In this document: in pieces, positions 61,294 through 64,000 of the stretch
Layout of the letters: each line of letters starts with the position of its first letter
How positions within the stretch are numbered: the stretch's first letter is position 1
Assembly (NCBI GenBank): GCA_963210315.1
Contig: OY723322.1
Location: 124,001 to 188,000, forward strand
Direction: 5' to 3'
DNA from: Rhynchopus euleeides
Lineage: Eukaryota > Euglenozoa > Diplonemea > Diplonemida > Diplonemidae
Length of the DNA stretch: 64,000 nt
Translations under genes and position numbers: made by a program
Notes under the pieces: generated by a model
Told to the model about the DNA's origin: nothing
The model's database searches: none
The model's input: only the letters and a program-made list of their open reading frames with translations

Positions 61294-63515
61294 TCAGCTG
61301 GGAGCAGCAGACGGGGCGGGCGACACAGACCCTGAGGACTTCCTCCTGGAGCTGCGGGGGTTCGAAGGGGGCGACGGGTTGAGCGGGCGGGGCGCTGTGG
61401 GGGGCGCAGGGCTTGGCGACGGCCTGGCGTCAGCACGCATGCACGCAGACAGGGGCGCACCCCCCAGCACACGCCGCGCTGCGATGGTGGCGGCGGTAGA
61501 GGCAGGAGCCTCCAGGACGACCCGATCCAGATCTCGCGCCACTGCAGAGCTGCCTGTCGAGAGCACGGTAGTGCCTCTGCCGTCCGACACGGCTTCAAAC
61601 AGCTCCTCCTGCATCTCATCCGGGGCATCGGGCCGCGCTGTCTCTCGGGACAGCGTGAACTCCAGCCGCGCAACCTCGCATTCCTGCTGCGACTTCTTCT
61701 CACGCCGCGCGTAGGCACGCCGCGTCTCCTTCATGGCCTCCGTCTCCTCCTCGGCACAGGGGTGCACGAAGGCGACACCCTCGCTGCGGAGGCTGGCCTC
61801 CGTCGGGGCAAAGGCAGCAGCCTCGTCACGCTGCAGCTCTCGCAGGGTGTCGATCTGCTCCTGCAGCTCGGTGCGCGTGGTGCTGTAGAGGGTGCGGATC
61901 TGCCATGACGACGCCATGCCGCTCTCCAGCTTCTCCAGGTAGAGCTGCGCGCGCTGGACGAGGTCACCGATTTTGATGTAGAGTGAGCGGAAGAGGTCCA
62001 GCTCCTTCTTCTCCACATCCACACGCATGTCTGTCAGCTGGTGCTTCACGCTCTTCCGCTGTGCGGAGATGCTCTTGTCGATCCCCATCACCACGGTGTC
62101 CCGCACGTAGCTTATAACGGACAGCGCCGCCGTGTTGTTGCTGATCTGGTTATGCAGGCAGGCTACGTACCCCTCGGCGCACTGCACGATCCTCTGTAAG
62201 GAGAGGCGCCGCGCCGCGTCATCGACAACGCGGTTCACCCTGTCTTTGATCTCGTTGCGCCGCTCCTCGCCCAGGCGGGAAAGGTCCTTCTGTGGGTGCG
62301 GAGGGGTGGGGGTAGTGGTGGGCGGGGGAACAGGAACAGACCCTCGACAACTCTGCCTCCAACACTGTTGGGCAGACAGACAACGGGCCCTCCCCAACCC
62401 CACGCCCACACCGAAGCGGACCATACCTCCACAGTGAACAGCCGCTCCCAACACTTGTCCTGCTGCACGATGTTGAGGCGGAGGCGCTCGTCAGACCCGA
62501 CCTTCCACTCTCGGAGCTCCTGCTCCGAGGCAATCCCCTCCGCACGGCAGGCCTCGACCTGCGCCGCAACAGTCTCAATGTCGCTGCTGCATGTTGCGGT
62601 GGTGCCCTGCACCGCCTCCATGTGGGCATCGAGGCTGGCGAGCGACGCCTGTTTCACCACCTCGGCACGCCCTTTATACGACGCGTTGGTGTCGATCAAT
62701 CCCTGCAGGACAACAGCATTGTCGCGCAGCAGACGCAACACCTTCCCGAAGTACTCAAATATATCTTCATACTGCTCCGTCAGCCACCTGTGCCTCTCGA
62801 TGGCATTCGGCTGTGCGGCAAACCGCTCCGCCCGCGCTGCGCTGCTGCTCCCGGGGGGCACAGCCCCAACCCCTGGGGAGTCGTGCTCCTCCTGCAGGCG
62901 CTGCAGCAGAAGCGCGCCGGATGCCCACTTCGCCTCCTGCTCCCCCACCATCTCGCAGACACGCGCCACGCGGCTGATCCCGTTTGCCACATCTTGCGCC
63001 AGAGGTGCCGTCTCCACATGCGGGCGCTTCTCATTCATATATTCCTCCAGCAGGTCCAGCGAGGCAAGGCAGGGCTCGGTGAGGGGCGTGGTGTCGGTCT
63101 GCGCCTCGCCTGCCAGATGCTTCTCGAGGTCGGAGGCCTTGCCGCGGAGCGTGTCAATGAGTGTGCGGAAGATGCGGATCCGGTCCTCATTGGTAGTGCC
63201 GCTCTTCAGCGCAGCCAGCCTGCACTGCAGGGCTGCGAGGGACTCCAGGTTGGGCACGGCAGCCACGTCGCCCAGGGAGGCGGGGTCCTGCTGCAGGCCC
63301 CACAGCTGCTTCAGCTCCGCAGGGACCACGGAGCCCGCATTGCTGCACTGCGCCTCCTCCACCTTGCGCAGGCTCTGCTCCCCCTCGGCAAGGCGGTCGC
63401 AGTTGCGGCGATAGAGCGCCCGCAGCTCCCCCAGCGGGGTCGTGACAGCGCACTCCGCCTTCTCGATACACTCCTGCGCCGCTTGTCGGAGGCTGACCCC
63501 TCCAACCCCCGCCAT
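61294..63515 (-). CDS. Paraflagellar rod family protein, two exons (694 aa)
   Basis: A structural coiled-coil protein of the paraflagellar rod, the lattice beside the axoneme in euglenozoan flagella. Exons are 63515-62427 and 62289-61294; the 137-nt intron has a GTATGG donor and CAG acceptor. The PFR domain runs from about 240 to 610: WLTEQYEDIFEYFGKVL, VQQDKCWERLF joined across the intron to KDLSRLGEERRNEIKDRV, DMRVDVEKKELDLFRSLYIK, and the signature FAPTEASLRSEGVAFVHP. The order and spacing match trypanosome PFR proteins. N-terminal residues 1-235 are also helical. The C-terminal 80 residues are a Pro/Ser/Arg tail not seen in the short PFR1/PFR2, so this may be a larger or divergent PFR component. 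This gene is the best taxonomic marker in the window. Confidence 0.9.
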
Positions 63516-63818
63516 GGCGCCACACCCCTGCGGCCTGACGAAGGCGGTGTGGCGGTGTGTCGTGCAGAGCGTGTGGTTGGGTGGAAGGCATAAGTGATGG
63601 GGTGGGGTGGTGGGTGGGTGGGTGGGGTGTGGCATCCTCGGTGGACCTCGGTTCCTTAGACATGTAAGGAAGATGATCCCTTGGCAAAGCGGCAGCCGGG
63701 CGGGCAGGCGCTGGATTTGGCGCAGAGAGATAAGAGAGGAGCAAAAACACATGAAAGAACCAGATAAAAATCCCGATTTTGGGGGAGGCACCTTGCGAAC
63801 GCTGTGCGCAATGCGCCA
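63516..63818. other. Intergenic spacer
   Basis: On the sense (minus) strand an (ACCC)-rich pyrimidine tract (complement of 63598-63635) precedes the paraflagellar rod start by about 90 bases, a candidate trans-splice region. No gene. Confidence 0.5.
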
Positions 63819-64000
63819 TTACGCACCACCCACCTTCGCGCAGTACAGCAGCTGTGAAAACAGCGGCATGAGCGCCTGGTGGTCCTGCAGCAGAGAGGCG
63901 ACCTTCGCATCGTCGCCAGCAAGCAGTGCAGCGAATGCGCCCTGGAAGAGGCCCTCCCCGATCTCCTGGGTGAGGTGTTCGCGGATGGCCTGCGCCTTGT
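63819..64000 (-). CDS. 3' end of an upstream gene (partial, 59 codons plus stop)
   Basis: The gene runs off the right edge. The visible C-terminus reads KAQAIREHLTQEIGEGLFQG, then DDAKVASLLQDHQALMPLFS and QLLYCAKVGGA before TAA. The helix-turn pattern (LxxxlGxxxFxxay...Llpxxxxlly) resembles the C-terminal helices of some NIMA-related (NEK) kinases, but this is far too little to assign. The frame is open to the edge and codon use matches the neighbouring genes. Confidence 0.55.
   Translation of the reverse strand, partial: KAQAIREHLTQEIGEGLFQGAFAALLAGDDAKVASLLQDHQALMPLFSQLLYCAKVGGA

Noticed and set aside
1..64000. tRNA, 5S rRNA, snRNA or spliced-leader RNA genes
   Set aside because: I looked for GGTTCGAAT-type arms and conserved snRNA boxes and saw none that folds convincingly.

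Overview
This window reads as nuclear DNA of a euglenozoan protist, most likely diplonemid-like. Three observations support this. First, the gene at 61294-63515 encodes a paraflagellar rod protein, a family essentially confined to Euglenozoa. Second, every recognisable host gene is on the minus strand, as expected for directional polycistronic transcription. Third, C/T-rich tracts ending in AG lie a few dozen bases upstream of start codons, as expected for spliced-leader trans-splicing. A few genes also carry short cis-introns (44-138 nt) whose donors all begin GTATG. The genus assignment is inference.

Host genes fall in two blocks. The left block (about 4.2-19.5 kb) reads, from right to left in transcription order: U2 snRNP A' (three exons), a small unknown Ser/Arg-rich protein, a PI-specific phospholipase C with an N-terminal MGC acylation motif, a choline-transporter-like membrane protein with a coiled-coil tail, an EB1-type CH-domain protein, and a phospholipid scramblase. 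The right block (47.7-64 kb) reads: the 3' end of an unknown gene, the paraflagellar rod protein (two exons), an mS35-like mitochondrial ribosomal protein, a DDX5/Dbp2-type RNA helicase (four exons), a large alpha-helical unknown protein, and a secreted berberine-bridge-type FAD oxidase.

Between the blocks (19.8-46.8 kb) is an island made almost wholly of mobile and repetitive DNA. It holds nested inverted-repeat elements (19.8-21.8 kb), a 2.35-kb element with long palindrome-rich terminal repeats (22.2-24.5 kb), and a 21.4-kb segment (25425-46797) bounded by two apparently identical 828-bp inverted-repeat elements. That segment is flanked by an exact 9-bp direct repeat, so it looks like one composite mobile unit. 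Inside it are a near-complete tyrosine-recombinase retrotransposon with split direct repeats (gag, recombinase, then RT-RNase H), remnants of other retroelements, a C48-type peptidase remnant, a decayed LRR gene, two related 41-bp satellite arrays and a cluster of six hairpin repeats.

The left edge (1-4.2 kb) has a 31-bp minisatellite bracketed by hairpins and little recognisable coding sequence. No tRNA, rRNA or snRNA gene was recognised. All splice sites and domain calls come from reading the sequence; no database search was run.
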